A stretch of DNA of 64,000 nucleotides from Hysterangium stoloniferum. Lineage: Eukaryota > Basidiomycota > Agaricomycetes > Hysterangiales > Hysterangiaceae. The notes below the pieces were generated by a model. The model saw nothing but the letters and a program-made list of their open reading frames with translations, was not told where the DNA came from and ran no database searches. The stretch spans positions 744,001-808,000 of the forward strand of contig WHVD01000010.1 in the NCBI GenBank assembly GCA_015178975.1, written 5' to 3'. Both the position numbers and the translations under genes were made by a program. Positions 1 to 11,539 of this stretch are shown here, piece by piece. The stretch's first letter is position 1; the number at the start of each line of letters is the position of its first letter.

Positions 1-1775
1 GATGAGACACCCGTATGGCTCGACGACTGGGACACATTTGTGGAAGAACTGGAAACTAATTTTGGACCTTACAATTAATCTGGCAAAGTGGAAAATGAAT
101 TAATGACGCTCAAGATGAAGGACAATCAACGAGTCTCTGATTATCTTGTCAAGTTTAATACTCTTGCCACACAATGTGGATGGGATGATTCTGCCCTCAG
201 GCACCATTTCTATATGGGACTTCCATCATGCCTTAAAGGTGAGATCTGCAAAGATGGGAAGCCAAAAACTCTCCAACTCATGTGGATTAAAGCTGTTAAG
301 TTCCCGAACAAAGCTCCACGGATAGTCCCACGGAGGTTTCCGGTAACTATTCCGAACACACACTTGCTTCCGGGAATAGTCCCACGGAGTCCCCGGGCAA
401 TAGGTCCCGGGAAAGTTCCGGGGATTATTAGTACAAGGAACGGTGATATCAGAATAATTACCAGAAAGATATGGTGAACGACTGAGATGGACTTGGCTTC
501 AGCTTATAGGCTGCGCCCTCGTACACTCATTCGGGTGTCCATATTTAGAGCTGACAGAATGCATACAGGAAGGTATAGATTCCGGAGTTCCCGTGGGAGT
601 TCCGGGAATCGAGTGTGCAGACAGACAAGAGGACTAGAGACTGTTCAAGGATCAAACTTGTTCGGGGGAAAACTAGTTCGAGATTGAAACTGGATTCTAA
701 GTACATGAACATAGCAGACTTATATAGACTGTGAAATGTAATAATACCAAATCCGGTATTAATGAGAGGCAGAACTATTAAACATAAAACAAAACAGGTA
801 AATACTAAACTGGGAATTAGGGACGGAACGGAACGGGAGCAGAGAACGAATCATGACAGATCATTTAACCATAACTGGAGCGGGGCTCAGTTAGAGGGGT
901 TCCGGAAGTCCGGTCGGAGTCCGGTGACTTGGTGCACAAGATAGTGTCGGGTATAGACAGGCTTGATGTGCAGGAGGTCCGGTGGAGTCCAGTGGGTTTT
1001 CCAATGACTGGTGTGTGAGACGCAGAGACAGATAACAGGAGCGGGGTTCTATGCTCTGTTAGAGGGGGTTCCAGGAGTCCGGTTGGAGTCCGGTGACTGG
1101 TACATAAGACACAGAGTGTCGGGTGTATGTAGGGTGGAGTCCGGAGTCCGGAGGAGTCCGAGGACTGGTGTATGAGACACAGAGGGTTAGGTGCAGACAG
1201 GTGGGGTGCGTACAGAGAGTCAGGCATAAACAAGTTGACATGTGGGCTCCCGTGGGAACTCCGGTTGTTACTATACAATATAGAGGGTCGGGAGCATGTA
1301 GGACCGGGTCCGGGGGCCCGGAGGCCGGCGGGTTTTCCGGTTCCTGACAAAAGCTCAGACATCTGATGCCCATTATTGGGAATGAAAAGCTGAGGTCTCC
1401 TAAGAGAATCTGATGGAACATTCTCAGAACAACAAGGCGTCGACTAGCAAGTCTTCTGGCAATAACTCAGGCAATAACACCAGCAACTCTGGCACTAATA
1501 CTGGCAAATCAAATTCTGATCGGAAAAAAGACAAGAAATCAAACAAGGAAAAACAGTCAACTTCCGACAAACCTGACATTTCCCATTTGTTGGGCACTGA
1601 CGGTAAACTCACCCCGAAGGAGAAACAACGATGCATGGATAACGATCTCTGCCTTTTCTGTGGGAAAGGTGGACACAAGGTTTCCAACTGCACTGTTAAG
1701 TCTAACTCTTCCAAAGCCCGCACAGCAACTTCCACTATGACTACAACATCCAAGGAAAACCCATCATGGAGTTGA
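1..1775 (+). pseudogene. G1 gag (capsid and zinc knuckle), broken
   Basis: Frame 1 from the window edge gives the capsid segment with WLDDWDTFVEELETNFGPY, a stop near base 77, then LKMKDNQRVSDYLVKFN and further capsid to base 288. Reading resumes after the solo LTR at 1355, with Ser/Asn/Lys-rich spacer and a CCHC nucleocapsid knuckle (CLFCGKGGHKVSNC, about 1651-1692). It ends at 1775. The gag in G4 and G5 is collinear, which supports the assignment. Gag would form the virus-like particle and bind element RNA. Inactive here: at least two stops plus a 1-kb insertion. Confidence 0.85.
294..1349 (-). mobile_element. Solo LTR, family A, inserted in G1 gag
   Basis: The 1056-bp block begins TGTTAAGTTCC and ends TTCCTGACA on the plus strand, and the 5 bases aaagc occur on both sides (289-293 and 1350-1354). 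Removing it rejoins the gag reading frame region. A TATA-like box (CTATATAAG on the minus strand, near 720-730) shows that transcription runs on the minus strand, so the true LTR start is at 1349. It carries the shared hairpin block at 491-520. The second copy is 10296-11339. Confidence 0.92.
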
Positions 1776-1822
1776 AAAAAGAGTAAGCAACCTTCCAGGA
1801 TCTGCATGGACAGAGGGTTGCA

Positions 1823-3840
1823 TTGATGACTCTCTCTGTGTTTCTGAGGTTATCCGTCTCAATGCATCCACTCTCTAATCCCAACTCATTATTTGTAAAA
1901 CTTGTCTCTGACCTTCTTGGAAATTTAGTGTACCAAGCTCTGATAGATTCTGGCTCCACACACTGTTTTGTAGATACCACCTTTGCCACAAAACATAATC
2001 TGAAACTCCATTCTGTTTCCACAATTTCTTTGCATCTGTTTGACAGCACTAATATGGCAATTACTCAATGTCTATCTGATTCCCATGTGGAACATCCCAG
2101 ACGGTTACTTTTTTCGTAACACAGTTGGACTCTAGCTGTTCGGTAGTTCTTGAATACAACTGGCTCACCTGATATAATCTGTTGATTGACTAGGTATTGG
2201 GCAGTATTAATTTCCGGATTCCCAACACTTCTGTTCCTCCTGCAGCATCTTTTCCAGCCAGAGCCTCTTTGGCCTTGACGGCACTTCTGGCTTCTACCGA
2301 AACCTCTGAACCTCTGAAAATCTCTCTCATCAATGCTTCGGCATTTGTTAGGGTGAGTAAACTGGATGGATTGCAGTGTTTTTAAATCAGCTTAAAAGTT
2401 GATGAAGCATCTGGACATTTTGCAACTCCAGAATTATCCGAGCTAAAAGCTGACCTGGAAGGAGTTCCCGAAAAATACCATGATTTTGTGGATATTTTCA
2501 GTAAGCAAAAAGCTGACCGGCTCGCACCACATAGGCCCTACAACTTAAAAATCAATATTGAGCCCAGTTCAAATCCTCCGTTAGGACCTATTTACCTGTT
2601 ATCCCAATTGGAACTTTCGTCTATTCGGGAGTTCTTGGATGAACATCTGTCAATAGGTTTTATCCATCCCTCAAAGTCTCTGTATGCAACACCCATCCTT
2701 TTCATCAGAAAGAAGGATGGTTCCCTTCGACTCTGTGTCGATTTCAGAGGATTAAATTCCATCACATGGAAAGATAAGTACCCACTTCCACTCGTTACCG
2801 ACTTACTCGATGCCCCATGGAAAGCTCAGATCTACACCAAAATAGACCTTAAACACACCTAACATTTGGTCCGAATTGCTGAGGGTGATGAATGGAAAAC
2901 TGCTTTTTGGACTCACTATGGATCCTTTGAATGGTTGGTTATGCCGTTTGGCCTTACCAACGCCCCTTCCACTTTTCATCATTTTGTTAACAATATATTT
3001 TCTGACATGCTTGACATACTGTATGTGTTATAGTCTATTTGGACGTCATTTTGGTATTTTCCGCTCTTCACGATGAACAAGTCTGTGAAGTTTTCTGAAG
3101 ACTCCGAAAACATGGTCTTTTCATTAATGGCAAAAAATGCTATTTTGACATGGACTCTATTGAATACATACTTAGGTTTCATTATCAGACCCGAGGGTCT
3201 CCATATGGATGAAACCAAGGTTCAAGTTGTCCGTGATTGGCCTGAACCACGGAAAGTCAAAGACATTCAGTCATTTTTAGGTTTTGCAAACTTTTACTGT
3301 CATTTCATTTGGAATTACTTGGATATTACAATACCGCTCACTCGTCTTACCCATAAATCTCAACCATAGGTTTTTGACGACAAATGCCACTCTGCTTTCC
3401 AGACTTTGAGAAATGCTTTCACTTCCACCCCAATTCTTTCTCATTGGAAACCTGATGTTCTGATTATTGTGGAAACTGATGCTTCTGATTACGCAATTGC
3501 TGTGATTCTTTCCATTCAAGATTCTGACAGTGAAATTCATCCAGTCACATTCCTTTCTTGGACACTTTCAGTGTCCAAACTCAACTACAACGTTCATGAT
3601 AAGGAACTTTTGGCAATCTTTGAAGCTTTCAAACATTGGTGTCATGACCTCGAAGGTTCCGCAACTCCTGTTGACATTGTTACCATCACAAAAATCTTGA
3701 ATATTTTTCTACCATTAAACCTTTGACCCACTGGCAAGCCTGCTGGTCTGAATTCCTTTCTGCTTTCAACATGATTATCCATTTCTGACCTGGATGTCTT
3801 GGTGGAAAACCAGATGCCATGACCCGATGATGGGATGTCT
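1823..3840 (+). pseudogene. G1 protease-reverse transcriptase-RNase H, broken
   Basis: The retropepsin active site is visible as ALIDSGSTHCFVDT (about 1933-1975). After a frameshifted linker, the RT starts with a DEHLSIGFIHPSKS-type segment (2488-2862) and continues through the TKIDLKHT and FGLTNAP regions. The catalytic YLDD box has decayed to YLDV near 3030-3045. Connection and RNase H-like segments follow (FLGFANFY near 3277; [11 protein letters not shown] near 3469; KELLAIFEAFKHW near 3601). Stops and frameshifts occur at about 2119, 2862, 3025, 3369 and 3726, so no polyprotein can be made. Best matched within the window by 46110-47920 and 60813-62700. Confidence 0.88.
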
Positions 3841-5222
3841 ATCCTAAAGAGGGGGAAAGTAACTATGCTGTTGTTAATCCACATAACTTGAAACCGCTTT
3901 TTACAATACAGCAACTTTCCACATCTATTCGAGTGACTTTCCTCTACTATCCAATTATGCATAGCATTATGATTATGGACATTGAACAATTACATCAAGA
4001 TATCCTTTCCGCACTCACTTCTGACCTGGCTCTCCAGCCACACCTAGAAGTTCCCGATAATCCCAACCAACCCTGATAGTCACAAGACTCTCAAGGGTTT
4101 ATCCATCTCGATGGACATATCTACATTCCAGATTCCAATAATCTCTGACTCCACATACTTCAGTACAAACATGATCATCCAATCTCCTGTTAAGTGCCAT
4201 GTTGGAACTTATTCTGGAACTATTGGAAAGTCACCAGGAAGTCGGGAACTATCAGATAGGGTCAGGACATTGGCTTCAGCTTATGTGCTGCACCTCTACC
4301 CAAACACTCAAAAGTCCTTAATTTCAAAGGTGAGACTTACGATGGAAGATACAGATATTCAGAGTTCCGAAGAGCTCCGAATATTGAATGTACAGAAAGA
4401 TGGAAGAGGGAATAAGAAACTAAGTCGATATCAGATCTGAAGTAAAGTACAAATTCACAGACACTAATACAAGTCTTCTCATTATTGTACTACAAACTAA
4501 GACCACAATAAGATGGAAATGGAAGTATTCTGAAACAGGAATACAACAAGACAAATTGGGGAGACAATATTCCGAAATGGCAATATAATAAACAAACGAG
4601 TGAATACTTGTCAACAGACAAATTACCAAATGCAGAACAAGGGAAGAATGCAGAAGATACGGTAATTATGATGTTCCGTAGTCGGAGGTCGGAGGTCGGA
4701 AGTTGGAAGTCAGATATTGAAACATCTGGGAATGGGTCATAACATCTCCAGACATTATGGCATTAACAATACTCTTGGTCTAATCTGAAGAGAATATACT
4801 TGGCCCAACCTCTGAGATTTCATAACCCAGTTCTGTAAGTCATACACCACCTGCTTACACTCTAAAACCCAGAGAAATAAGCTGTATGGCCTTCTCAAGT
4901 AACTTCTGATACTGGAAAAACCCTGGAACTCAATTTCCATGGATTTTATTGAACAACTTCCGACTTCTGAAGGCTTTACATCCATTCTAGTTGTTGTGGA
5001 TTGATTCTTGAAACAAGGCATTTTCATACCCACTCATGATACAATCACATCCTTACAATTAGCAGAACTTTTCATTATTCACATATTTTCCAAACATGGT
5101 GTTCCATCTCACATAACTTCCGATCAAGGCTCCAAGTTCGTCTCCCACTTCTTCCAGGCCCTTGGAAAAGCCCTCGACATGAAACTACACTTCACCTCGG
5201 GATATCACCTGGAAGGAGGATA
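3841..5222 (+). pseudogene. G1 integrase, interrupted and C-terminally deleted
   Basis: The N-terminal linker (WDVYPKEG..., near 3826) leads into a zinc-binding region that is cut at 4187 by a solo LTR and resumes at 4750 (REYTWP segment). The catalytic core is recognisable from MDFIEQL (4938) through VVVD, IFIPTHDTITS and ITSDQGSKFVSHFF to HLEGG (5222). The third catalytic residue region (GDGQTE in relatives) and everything after it are lost. The sequence then passes directly into the end of the antisense gene, so the deletion is internal to the element. Confidence 0.85.
4188..4744 (-). mobile_element. Solo LTR, family D, inserted in G1 integrase
   Basis: 557 bp, plus-strand start TGTTAAGTGCC and end GGGTCATAACA, flanked by the exact duplication tctcc (4183-4187 and 4745-4749). 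It carries the shared hairpin block at about 4269-4297, so the LTR reads on the minus strand. The same LTR family forms the 3' end of G1, so a relative inserted into this element and then lost its body by LTR-LTR recombination. Confidence 0.93.
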
Positions 5223-5232
5223 ACCCAAAACT

Positions 5233-6329
5233 TTAAAAATTATCTGCAATCTCTGCACTTTCCACCATATCCTGCACTTCTTCATCCTCACTTTCTGGCC
5301 CCTTTCCTGACTCCCACCTTTTCTCGACACATTCTGCCAACAGATCATTTGGCTGGTCCCTTGCCTTATCAGAAAATCTTTCAGAAACTGCAATAATGCT
5401 GATGCTAACCATTACCTTCTCCAGAAATTTGTTTTGCCTCTGGAAATTCCGGGTCATCGAATGGAAACCTTTTTCCTGGATATCATTATGGTGCTCCAGT
5501 GCATCCTGCATTTTCATAAGTTCTGTCCCAATAAAAACCAACACGTCCACAGTGTCCTTAGGAGCTCGATGCCAGAACTATCTGTATTCAGCACTTCAGT
5601 TTCTGTAATCTTGGCCATTCCCAAATTTTCCGCATCATCAGTTTTCTGAGCCTTCTCACCTTTCGAACCTTCTTCATGGCAAGAGTACACAGAAGTTTGA
5701 GAACTGTGCAGGGATAGCAAGTTCTGCCCCATTTTACCTTCTGTTTCCAACATGTTATATTCCAAATTGAACATCGGTAACACGGACTGTTGTGGATGAC
5801 CTCCATCCATTCTGGAGCTTTGACCTTTTGTTTCTGTCTCGGAAATTAGTCAACTTCCGACCTTTTACAAAGTCACTTACTTTTGGACTGGAAGGCCCAG
5901 CCTCTCCCTCTACCTCCACCTCCACCTCCACAGCTTTGCACTGTATCCAATCGTTATCGGATGAAAACATGGAAACTTACTGTTTAAACTTACCTTTCCC
6001 TCCCTTATTTCCTTCGCTCTCTTTTCTGCCACCTCAGACTCCCACTGCCTTTTCTCCACCTCATCTTTCTTCCTCTGATCCTCCGCCATTTTCCACATCC
6101 ACGCCTCCTTTTCTGCCTTCACCCACTCCAACTCCCACTTTTCCACCTTTTCCACCTCCTTCAACTCCCACATCAACATCTTTTCCTCCTCCTTTTGTCA
6201 TCACTTCATCTCCTCCATCCTCTGTCATTTTCGTTGAAGTTCTTTGACCTTCAACATCTTTTGAAGTGCAGAAATTTCGGTGTCTGAGTCTTCCAGGGTA
6301 GTGATAAACAAGGACCGACGAATCAACAT
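5233..6329 (-). pseudogene. Antisense accessory gene of G1: coiled coil plus Zn2Cys6-type cluster, three exons
   Basis: Reads on the minus strand, opposite to G1. Exon 1 (6329-5994) starts at an ATG and gives a Lys/Glu-rich coiled coil, with three in-frame TGAs. Intron 1 (5993-5941, 53 bp, GTAAGT...CAG) is followed by exon 2 (5940-5881, acidic, ending GPSSPK) and intron 2 (5880-5834, 47 bp, branch-like TGACTAAT). Exon 3 starts at 5833 with KQKVKAPEW and then the cluster C-x2-C-x6-C-x10-C-x2-C-x6-C (5782-5687), the spacing of fungal Zn(II)2Cys6 DNA-binding domains. A helical stretch and an acidic tail end at a stop at 5233. Frameshifts occur after the cluster. Exon borders match the copy at 58133-59130. 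Function unknown; DNA binding is inferred from cysteine spacing only. Confidence 0.72.
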
Positions 6330-6499
6330 GCAAGTTATGGTTAAAGAAACAAAATCATTAATTCGAATATTTGGAGGTTTTTATACTCAGACCAGCAGCC
6401 AAAACTCTCACCTCCAGAATTGTGTAAATTTCACAACACATAATGATCAGCTGTCACTTCAATCACTCAGTACCTAATCGCCTCTATGGGACTTCGGCC

Positions 6500-6514
6500 T
6501 AACAGGGGGGGTAC
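6500..6514 (+). other. Polypurine tract of G1
   Basis: A short G-rich run (AACAGGGGGGGTAC) directly abuts the 3' LTR start TGTTACGACC. This is where plus-strand DNA synthesis of an LTR element would be primed. G6 (32721-32734) and, on the minus strand, G5 (57958-57972) have equivalent tracts. Confidence 0.8.
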
Positions 6515-8316
6515 TGTTACGACCCGTTCCCAGATGTTTTCAATATCTGACATCCGACTTCCAACTGTGGAACATTGTAGTTACCGTATCATCCGTAATC
6601 TTCCTTTGTTCTGCATTTGGTAATTTGTCTGTTGACAAGTATTCACTCGTTTGTTTATTATATTCCCGTTTCGGAATATTGACTCCCTAATTCATCTTAT
6701 TGTATTCCCATTTCAGAATACTTCCATTTTCATCTTATTGTGATCTTAATTTGTAGTACAATAACAAGAAGACTTATATTAGTTTCCGTGAATTTGTACT
6801 TTACTTTAGATCTGATATTGACTTAGTTTCTTATTCGCTCTTCTATCTTTCTGTATGCTTGATATTCGGAACTCTTTGGAACTCTGAATATCTGTATCTT
6901 CCATTTGTAAGTCTCGCCTTTGAAATTAAGGACTTCTGAGCTGTGAGGTATCAGCTTTATCTCATAAAGTTCTCTTAATTTTCTTTGAATTATTTAATAT
7001 TCTCTCGAATTCATTGTATTTTTATTATATTCTATTGTGAAATATAAGGCCTAGTTCCTTTTAACTTCGCATAATAATAGCATATATGAGCTCATATAAT
7101 ACAATTTTATTTTAGTTAATTTATTATAATTTTTAACTAATTATTTATATTTTATTTACTTAGTTATTGCTTTTCGGCACATTGTTTGCTCCAATGTGTG
7201 CATTTTTGGAGTCATGTGACTTATTAGATAAGCCTCCGACCCTCAGGATATCATAAAGTCATGAATGTGACTGTAACAACTTACTTGATTATTTGATTCC
7301 ACTGACTGATCAATTGCTTCCGTCCCAGGACTGCGGCCTTGAACCTTCATGTTCAAGCCAAAGGTTGGAACCCTTGTCTCAGAGAGGGGAATCACATGGT
7401 AAATAAAGGGTAAAAAATAAGTAGAATATGAGGTCATTATGACCTAAATAATGACCTCATAAAATAAATAAATAGTTAAATATTTAGTTATCAAAATGTA
7501 TATAAGGAGGGCCAAGTTTATCAATCTATCACACACATATTTTACTGCACAACTCAGAAGCTTATCTAATATCCTAAGGACAATAATAGCCTTAGTCTGA
7601 TACACTAACTGCAAGCACCTACACTTGCAGAATCTTGAATCTTTGTCAGCAACTCTTGAACTTAGCTAATCATCTAAGTTCCCCCAGCCTCACAGCTACC
7701 CTTAGGCTTACTAAATAAATAGTAAACCTAATAAGTATCCTTACTGAAATCCCTGCCAATACTAGATTATTCAAGGCCTAGCCCTAAGTTTATTGAATTA
7801 ATCAAGTACAAGCACTCAAATAATCCAACACAAATTATTGTCTCTATTAATAAATTATTTAACACCTTGTTAAATAACTATTAATGGTTACAAATAAGAA
7901 TACAAGAATCCGAAGCTTATATCAAGTCTCTGCTAAGTTACTGCGAATATACTCAGCTTATAGCCCCTATTCTCAAGGAATAGTTCTTTTATTTGCTAAA
8001 AGAGTCATATATTGTTCTATTGAACCTTTCAATAATCAAAATAAGCATTGATTTGAGTTGTTTAAGCTTAATAGCAAAGCTCATTAATCTATCAGTATTT
8101 AAATTACTGGACCTTTGCTTATTTTATTGTTGAAGCTCTGTGACACTATAGCATATATTGAGCTATCTAAGAGAATCCCCTGAATACATTACATGAGTGT
8201 TTGCGTAGAGGTGCAGCACATAAGCTGAAGCCGACATCCTGACCCTATCTGATAGTTCCCGACTTCCTAGTGACTTTCCAATAGTTCCGGAATAAGTTCC
8301 AACATGGCACTTAACA
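6515..8316 (+). mobile_element. 3' LTR of G1 (family D), split by another LTR
   Basis: Starts TGTTACGACCC next to the polypurine tract and ends GGCACTTAACA at 8316. The halves are 6515-6941 and 8194-8316, together about the size of the solo copy at 4188-4744. The shared hairpin block is at 8206-8235. The 5' LTR lies outside the window, so the target duplication of the whole element cannot be tested here. Confidence 0.88.
6942..8193 (-). mobile_element. AT-rich solo LTR (family E/G) inside the G1 3' LTR
   Basis: 1252 bp, plus-strand start TGTGAGGTATC and end ACATTACA. Flanks are tgagc (6937-6941) and tgagt (8194-8198), a duplication with one mismatch. On the minus strand it starts TGTAATGTATT, like the 2-kb LTR at 54137-56200, and both share a CCTTATATACATTTT TATA region, which sets the orientation. 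Excising it restores the LTR-D sequence. No coding sequence seen in it. Confidence 0.75.
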
Positions 8317-9284
8317 GTGTCCATATGGGGTAAGCTGTCATTCTTGGATATCCCTCTGGTAGCCTTGTGCAAGTACCACAGGCCCCATTTGAAGTGGCCC
8401 TTACAGTGAACAGATATGCAAGAGTATGCCTTTATAATGGAAATATGGATACACATTCCCATCATGCTTATTTTGTCTCTGGACTATGAGGACTTGACAG
8501 AGGCATGGTGTCAGCCTAAAAAGCTCAAATTAGTTCAGAATTCAAGCCATCTTAAATGTCTACACTACAACCTCATAGACAATGATACCATCCTATTCAC
8601 CATCTGCTCAACACTTTACATCAAGGTTCCATAATGAGAATGCTACCTATGAGTATGATGGTTTCCATAATTCAGGATACCATTAAAAATTCAAAAAGGT
8701 ACTATATCACAGTACCTTGAAGAGAAGTTTCAAACCATTTCAGGTATATCTTCATACATTATGGCTGTTATGTATATATATGTGTGTTACAAGGTGGAAT
8801 TGAAGCTCAGGAAGAGGTTCAGAAAATACAAAACAAGTCTTAGCTAATCACAATGTTCTTGTAAACTACAATTCTTCTTCAGCAATACTGCCTCAAGCCA
8901 CTATAAATCCTACTATTTGTTTTTCTATTTCCATCAGAGGAACACTTTTTGTTTGCAAACCCCAGTAGCACTCAAGGTACCTCAAGATCTTTGAAGTTGG
9001 AAAACATTCAGAAAATCTCACTATTTGGCCAAATTCTTTAAGGATTTTTTGATCTAAAAAACTGGTTGAAATTTTTAGTTTTAGTAGGTTTGTCTGGTGT
9101 CAAAAATAGTACCTGAAAACCCTAAATATCTGCATCAGGAAATTTGGTGGAAACATTGTTGGAAATAGTCTATTTTTGATGGAGTTGCTGAATGAGAAAT
9201 CTCTTAGAAAAACCCTGTATTTTGTTAGGGTTTTTCCACCCATAAAATCCCATGAAAACTGTAATAATGTGCTTAGTGAAACTA
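8317..9284. other. Non-coding stretch, nothing recognised
   Basis: Between the G1 3' LTR and a solo LTR-C. Only short unconvincing ORFs on both strands and no similarity to other parts of the window. A small perfect hairpin-like run (AAACCCT...AGGGTTT) lies near 9209-9236. This sequence continues at 10078-10290 and 11345-11539 when the two solo LTRs are removed. Confidence 0.6.
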
Positions 9285-10072
9285 TGTTAGGGTACATACA
9301 TGGTGGGTTTCCAGAGAAACCCACAGCATATCTGGTAGGACTTGGCTTCAGCTTATAGGCTGCACCCTCACGAGATTGTGTTGTCCAGTTTCAGACAGGT
9401 GGACAGGAATCCTGGGGAGTCCAGGCAGGGTTCGTGGGTTGAGGGGTAATAGGTCGGAGGTTGTGGGTTGAGAGGTTGGGAGTCGAGATAAATAAGAGAG
9501 ATAGATGCATCGGAGCCCATGGGCTCTGACTAGTGAGAGTGGTGTAATTCAAGGAGGAGTTTAGAGCGGAAAATGTATTAGATTACTGGGGGGAATCTAA
9601 GCCAATTTTCTGACTGGATTGTATGTACAACATCTGCCAGACTATATAGACCGTGGAATGAATGACATACCAAATCCAGTAATTATGAAACAAAACTAGC
9701 AAAACATAAAATGAGAATAGTAAACACCAAATTTGGTGTTAGGAATGGGACAGAACGTGAATTGTGACAAATCATAAACCATAATGGGAAATGGAGTGGG
9801 AGTGGAGTCTAAATCGTGACAGGCCATTTGACTAAAACAGGAACAGGGCTCTCTTAGAGGGATGATGGGTTTTCTGAGTGGTGGGACAGAGTCAGACATA
9901 GACAGGGACAGAGTCAGGTGGGTATTCTGGTGACTGATACACGAAGTCTAACATGGACAAGTCTGATGTACAGAGTCCAGCGGGAATTCCGGTAAACTGA
10001 CAATTGGTGCGTATAGGGTGTGGGTGTGTATAAGTTAGTGCCCAGAGTCCGGCGGGAATTCTGGTTGTAACA
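9285..10072 (-). mobile_element. Solo LTR, family C
   Basis: 788 bp, plus-strand start TGTTAGGGTAC and end GGTTGTAACA, with exact duplication aacta (9280-9284 and 10073-10077). The shared hairpin block is at 9340-9370. A TATA-like box read on the minus strand lies near 9645-9655, giving a minus-strand LTR. Many CpG positions have become TG or CA compared with the copy at 56208-57046, so this is an older copy. Confidence 0.92.
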
Positions 10073-10295
10073 AACTAGTTCAAAACTACATATTTCTACT
10101 CAATTTTTTCCCTCAGGGAATTGAGTGAAAGCTGTGATTCTCTGCCTAACAAAACTTGTGTGCCAAGACAAAGCTTTCTTAAAGTTTTATCAAGGTGAAA
10201 CTCATAAAGAAATTTAGAGTTTAACTATGTGTGAAATCATTGAATAATTATATATTTTAACAAAATTTTCCTTAGTCATAAACACTATGGAAATG

Positions 10296-11339
10296 TGTCA
10301 GGAACCAAAAAACCCGCTGGACCTCTGGGCTCCCGGACCCCATCCTACATGCTCCCGACCCTCTATACTGTATGGTTACAACTGGAGTTCCCACCAGAGC
10401 CCACACATCAACTTGTTTATGCCCGACTCTCTGTATGCACCCCACCCTATCTGCACCCAACTCTCTATACCCACTACCGGACAACCCGCTGGGACCTGGA
10501 CTCCACCCTATATGCACCCGACCTGCTGTATGGAACTTAACATACAGTCACAACCGGAGTTCCTGCCAGGACCCATCCATCACACCTGTCTGTACCTGAC
10601 ATACCTCTCTGACACACCTGTCTGCACCTAACCCTCTGTGTCTCATGTACCAGTCATCAGACTCCACCGGACCCCCTGCACATCCAACCTGTCTATACCT
10701 GACATTGTCTCATGCACCAAGTCCCCAGACTCTTCCCGGACTCCCGGAGCCCTCTAACTGAGCCCTGCTCCAGGTATGGTCTACTGACCTGTCATGTTTC
10801 AGACCCTGCTCCTGCTCCATTCTGTCCCTAATACCTAATTTGGTATTTACTTGTTTTGTTTTATGTTTAATAGTGCTGTCCCTCATTAATACCCAATTTG
10901 GTATTATTACATTTCACAGTCTATATAAGTCTCCTATATTCATGTACTTAGAATCCAGTTTGAATCTCAAACAAGTTACACCCTGACCCAGTCTCTGCTC
11001 CAGTCTCTACTCACTTGTCTGTCTGCATGCTTGATTCCCAGAACTCCCACAGGAACTCTGGAATCTACATCTCCTTGTATGCATTCTGTCAGCTCGAAAT
11101 ATGGACACCCAAATGAGTGTACGAGGGTGCAGCCCATAAGCTGAAGCCAAGTTCATCTCATCAGTACCATACTTTCTGGTAATTATTCTGATACCACACT
11201 CCCTTGTACTAATATCCCCAGCAACTCCCCTGGACTTATGACCCGGGGACTCTGTGGAACATTTCCCAGAAAAGAGGTGTGTTTGAAATGATTACCAGAA
11301 AATCTGTGGGACCAGAGATCCTTTGTTCGGAACTTAACA
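10296..11339 (+). mobile_element. Solo LTR, family A
   Basis: 1044 bp, start TGTCAGGAACC and end GGAACTTAACA, exact duplication aaatg (10291-10295 and 11340-11344). It is the reverse-complement relative of 294-1349. A TATA box CTATATAAG lies at 10921-10929 and the shared hairpin block at 11122-11151, roughly 200 nt downstream of the TATA box, hence in the transcribed part of the LTR. Confidence 0.92.
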
Positions 11340-11539
11340 AAATGTATTTGTGAACCCTGGAAGAAATTAGCAGTTTTGTGAAGATCTGTTCCCAGAGACT
11401 CCATGGAGTATCTCCTGGATCTCACATCATCTTCTCAACCATCTTCCAGACTAGTATCAAGATCCAGAATCCACTGGAATCTGACCCTCATTCCTCAAGT
11501 ACCCTTCAACTCAAATCCCATTCTGGTATTCTGCCCTCA

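Larger units (their letters stand above)
1..8316 (+). mobile_element. Gypsy element G1 (LTR-D family), degenerate, 5' end outside window
   Basis: The order is gag, protease, reverse transcriptase, RNase H, integrase, an antisense accessory gene, polypurine tract and 3' LTR, so this is a Ty3/Gypsy element read left to right. The 5' LTR and the start of gag lie before base 1. Every ORF is broken by stops or frameshifts. A solo LTR-A sits in gag (294-1349), a solo LTR-D in integrase (4188-4744), and an AT-rich LTR (6942-8193) splits the 3' LTR. The integrase C-terminus and chromodomain seen in G5 and G6 are missing: integrase breaks off at about 5222 and runs straight into the antisense gene. 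Confidence 0.9.

Noticed and set aside
865..1421. Overlapping minus-strand frames in the first kilobase
   Set aside because: They lie in the U3 part of a solo LTR with CGG/CCG-rich simple sequence and are not conserved in the other family-A copy.
5792..6247. Plus-strand Pro/Ser/Thr-rich reading frame of about 150 codons
   Set aside because: It is the shadow of the antisense Lys/Glu-rich coiled-coil exon, whose intron borders and start match the G5 copy; the plus-strand frame has no counterpart elsewhere.
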